Assembly: GCF_018860245.1 (NCBI RefSeq)
Contig: NZ_JAHKPD010000011.1
Location: forward strand, 303,667-367,666
Reading direction: 5' to 3'
Source: Pseudotamlana agarivorans
Lineage (GTDB): Bacteria > Bacteroidota > Bacteroidia > Flavobacteriales > Flavobacteriaceae
Length of the DNA stretch: 64,000 nt
Shown here: positions 62,162-64,000 of the stretch, in pieces
Layout: each line of letters starts with the position of its first letter
Numbering within the stretch: the stretch's first letter is position 1
Translations under genes and position numbers: made by a program
The notes under the pieces: model-generated
Databases searched by the model: none
What the model was told of the DNA's origin: nothing
The model's input: the letters and a program-made list of their open reading frames with translations, nothing else

Positions 62162-62198
62162 TATGGAACGTCGATGTGTTGTTTTTTCACGAAATAGA

Positions 62199-62231
62199 AA
62201 ACCCTTCAGGTTTTAAAAACCTGAAGGGTTT
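62199..62231. repeat. palindromic repeat, copy 2 (CCCTTCAGGTTT type)
   Basis: Hairpin AAACCCTTCAGGTTT(T)/AAAACCTGAAGGGTTT, same core as 44773-44805. It lies between the convergent DUF58 and dps genes, where it could end both transcripts. Confidence 0.75.
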
Positions 62232-62296
62232 GCAGAACTAAATCTACCTGTGTAAATTCGTTAAATTCAATCTACAAAAAAGAATACCTATTCTTA

Positions 62297-62776
62297 CTAT
62301 ACTGTTTCGCTTAACCAAGCTTTCATCATCCAAACTGTTTTTTCCTGTTCGGTGATAAAATCACTCATCATCGAGTTGGTTCCTTCATCACTGGCGTCTC
62401 CTGCTTTCTCTAAAAGGTCTCTTTCTATTTTTAATAATTCAGATAAAGAGTCTACAATTAATCTAACGGCCAAATCATCCTTAGAAATGTTCTTTCCTAC
62501 CGGTACTTGCGCTTTCGCGGAATAATCTTCGAAAGTATGTAAAGGTGTTGCTCCTAAAGTTAAAATACGTTCGGCGATTTCATCAACTTTGGTATTTGCA
62601 TCGGTGTATAATTCTTCAAACTTCACATGTAAATCAAAGAAAGCTTTACCTTTAATATTCCAGTGAATACCTCTTAAATTTTGATAATAAATTTGAAAAT
62701 TAGCTAATAAATGGTTTAAATCGTCTGCTAAAGCTTTCGTTTTTTCTGTATCTAATCCTATACTATTTAATTTCAT
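62297..62776 (-). CDS. dps: Dps-family ferritin-like protein
   Basis: A 159-residue DNA-protecting mini-ferritin. Ferroxidase residues lie in RGIHWNIKGKAFFDLHVKFE (His, Asp) and EELYTDANTKVDEIAERI, the typical inter-subunit site. It forms dodecamers that oxidise and store iron with peroxide. It is divergent from oxyR, with a candidate OxyR box in the 106-base gap. The 13-mer CGCTTTCGCGGAA lies within the gene (62510-62522). Confidence 0.94.
   Translation of the reverse strand: MKLNSIGLDTEKTKALADDLNHLLANFQIYYQNLRGIHWNIKGKAFFDLHVKFEELYTDANTKVDEIAERILTLGATPLHTFEDYSAKAQVPVGKNISKDDLAVRLIVDSLSELLKIERDLLEKAGDASDEGTNSMMSDFITEQEKTVWMMKAWLSETV
62510..62522 (+). repeat. recurring CGCTTTCGCGGAA motif inside dps
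   Basis: Exact copy of the 13-mer in recQ (51852-51864). On the coding strand it gives TCC GCG AAA GCG, an unusually G+C-rich codon run for this gene. Confidence 0.55.
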
Positions 62777-62801
62777 AATTTCAATATTTTGCTATTTACT
62801 A

Positions 62802-62809
62802 CAAATTTA
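62802..62809 (-). promoter_or_regulatory. -7 promoter element of dps
   Basis: TAAATTTG on the minus strand, 25 bases before the dps ATG, adjoining the candidate OxyR box. Confidence 0.5.
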
Positions 62810-62839
62810 ATCTATAATTAACCATCTTATGTATAGATT
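62809..62839. promoter_or_regulatory. candidate OxyR operator between dps and oxyR
   Basis: Inverted repeat AATCTATA (62809-62816) and TATAGATT (62832-62839), 15 bases apart, carrying the ATAG/CTAT halves typical of OxyR sites. It sits just upstream of the dps -7 box where an activator would bind. Confidence 0.5.
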
Positions 62840-62882
62840 TTATTGATAGTTTTTATACTTTTATAATCTAAATTGATAACAT

Positions 62883-63821
62883 ATGACTATTACCCAATTG
62901 TACTATGTTTTGGCTGTTGCCGAAAACCAGAACTTCACAAAAGCTGCCGAAAAATGCTTTGTTACCCAACCAACATTGAGTATGCAGATACAGAAACTTG
63001 AAGATCAACTTGATGTTCAAATTTTCGATCGTAGTAAAAAACCCATCGAGTTAACCGATGTTGGCAAAAAAATAGTTAATCAGGCCAGAAATATAGTTAA
63101 TGAATCGTATCGCATTCAAGATATTGTAGATCAACAAAAAGGGTTTATTGGAGGTGAATTTCGCTTAGGAATCATTCCTACCATTATGCCTACTTTATTA
63201 CCCATGTTTCTAAAAAGCTTCATTAAGAAACATCCAAAAGTGAAGCTTAAAATAGAAGAATTAACTACCGAAGAAATTATTACTAGAATTAAAGATGGTC
63301 ATTTAGATGCAGCTATTGCGGCGACACCATTAGAAGATGAAAACATAAAAGAACGCGTACTTTATTTTGAACCTTTTGTGAGCTACATCCCAAATGGTCA
63401 TCGTTTGCACACCAATAATAAGATTGATGTCACAGATTTAGATGTAGATGACATGTTGCTACTCGAAGATGGGCATTGTTTTAGAGATGGTGTACTTAAT
63501 TTATGCAAGGCATTTAAGGATCATGTGGATGATAAATTCCAATTAGAAAGTGGTAGTATTGAAACCTTAATAAAGCTCTCTAATGAAGGTTTAGGGATGA
63601 CTTTACTTCCATATCTGCACACTTTAGACATAAACAGTAGCGAAACTAAGAACCTACATTATTTCAACGACCCAACTCCGGCGCGTGAAGTAAGCATCAT
63701 TTACCATAAAAGTGAATTGAAAATGCAAATTATAGAGGCGCTTCAAGACGTTATATCTGGAATTATACGTGGGGCGATTGCTTTTCAGAATGTAAAAATT
63801 GTAAGTCCCTTACCTAAATAA
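62883..63821 (+). CDS. oxyR: OxyR, hydrogen-peroxide-sensing LysR-type regulator
   Basis: A 312-residue LysR-type regulator. The winged helix-turn-helix is at 1-60 (NFTKAAEKCFVTQPTLSMQI) and an effector domain follows. The redox cysteines are at exactly Cys199 and Cys208 (EDGHCFRDGVLNLCKAF), the numbering of E. coli OxyR, where they form the peroxide-induced disulfide. Divergence from dps supports the role. A G+C-poor spacer follows with no clear terminator. Confidence 0.94.
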   Translation: MTITQLYYVLAVAENQNFTKAAEKCFVTQPTLSMQIQKLEDQLDVQIFDRSKKPIELTDVGKKIVNQARNIVNESYRIQDIVDQQKGFIGGEFRLGIIPTIMPTLLPMFLKSFIKKHPKVKLKIEELTTEEIITRIKDGHLDAAIAATPLEDENIKERVLYFEPFVSYIPNGHRLHTNNKIDVTDLDVDDMLLLEDGHCFRDGVLNLCKAFKDHVDDKFQLESGSIETLIKLSNEGLGMTLLPYLHTLDINSSETKNLHYFNDPTPAREVSIIYHKSELKMQIIEALQDVISGIIRGAIAFQNVKIVSPLPK

Positions 63822-63904
63822 TTTTTTATTTAAATTTTCTATAAACGGGCACAAAACAGCTTAGTTTCTAGGGATCAAGGAATATTATTGGGGAGCTGTA
63901 AAAA

Positions 63905-64000
63905 TTAGGCATATAATTTAGTTAGTCTAAACAGGAAAAACGGGATATCTCTAACACCTCTAAACATAGCTCTGAATTCTTTAATCTTGGCATTAAAAGA
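63905..64000 (-). mobile_element. insertion sequence end with transposase C-terminus (cut by window edge)
   Basis: The last 31 codons on the minus strand translate to SFNAKIKEFRAMFRGVRDIP, then FFLFRLTKLYA and a stop at 63905-63907. This is the C-terminal pattern of ISAon1/ISL3-like transposases of Bacteroidota (SFN-KIK-FR-FRGV...FFLFRL). The bases just outside the stop (about 63873-63898, with AAGGAATATTATTGGGGAGC) may be the IS terminal repeat. The rest lies beyond the window. Confidence 0.75.

Overview
The window looks like chromosomal DNA of a member of the Flavobacteriaceae (Bacteroidota). It is AT-rich and many genes carry a TAnnTTTG box, the Bacteroidota -7 promoter element, shortly upstream of the start. 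The gene content fits as well: an OxyR/Dps pair, a lipoprotein-rich envelope, a 30S protein THX gene, a TatA/E protein, and the RDD-SpoIIM-DUF4129-DUF4350-MoxR-DUF58 cluster. Nothing indicates a plasmid or prophage. All functions are read from translated sequence and remembered family motifs; no database search was run.

Layout. 1-11.5 kb: 5' part of valS, a DUF1573 protein, an aminotransferase, murB, an ECF sigma/anti-sigma pair, aqpZ, a small Cys-rich protein with a glycosyltransferase and a second ECF sigma, lipA and a GAPDH. 11.5-18.3 kb: a TPR hybrid histidine kinase, lpxK, a Nif3-like protein, a coiled-coil protein with a decayed zinc ribbon, msrA and a lipoprotein. 18.4-27.1 kb: one-strand gene block for kynurenine degradation (kynU, kmo, RidA-type deaminase, semialdehyde dehydrogenase, atypical SDR, unknown membrane protein, 3-hydroxyanthranilate dioxygenase, ACMS decarboxylase, O-methyltransferase). 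Together these would take kynurenine to 2-aminomuconate and probably 4-oxalocrotonate. 27.1-29.2 kb: a small accessory patch with an unrecognised 260-aa gene overlapping a PIN-domain gene. 29.2-42.4 kb: oxidoreductase, lipoprotein, tatA, M1 peptidase with a DUF6702 protein, two paralogous secreted proteins, pepE, tRNA-Gly, two GNAT enzymes, an ankyrin protein, gpmI, a HAD protein and a CoA-transferase. 42.5-54.9 kb: map, a GxxExxY nuclease-like gene between inverted repeats, a methyltransferase, an rhlE-like helicase operon, THX, yaaA, an amino-acid permease, a pentapeptide protein, recQ, an acyltransferase, a NUDIX enzyme and a lipoprotein cyclophilin. 54.9-64 kb: a TRIC-type channel, the MoxR/DUF58 cluster split by repeats, dps and oxyR back to back, and the C-terminal end of a transposase at the right edge.

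The most interesting signals are mobile or repetitive. The GxxExxY gene (PD-(D/E)XK fold) sits between near-perfect 31-bp inverted repeats made of CACAGATTT-like units, and one repeat supplies the start codon of the next gene. The same end sequence recurs in two tandem repeats inside the MoxR/DUF58 operon, and a related repeat lies after pepE. Other candidates are the PIN-domain gene pair, a 13-bp motif (TTCCGCGAAAGCG) repeated in unrelated genes and spacers, a perfect 24-bp inverted repeat after recQ, and an SDR in the kynurenine block without the usual Tyr/Lys catalytic pair.
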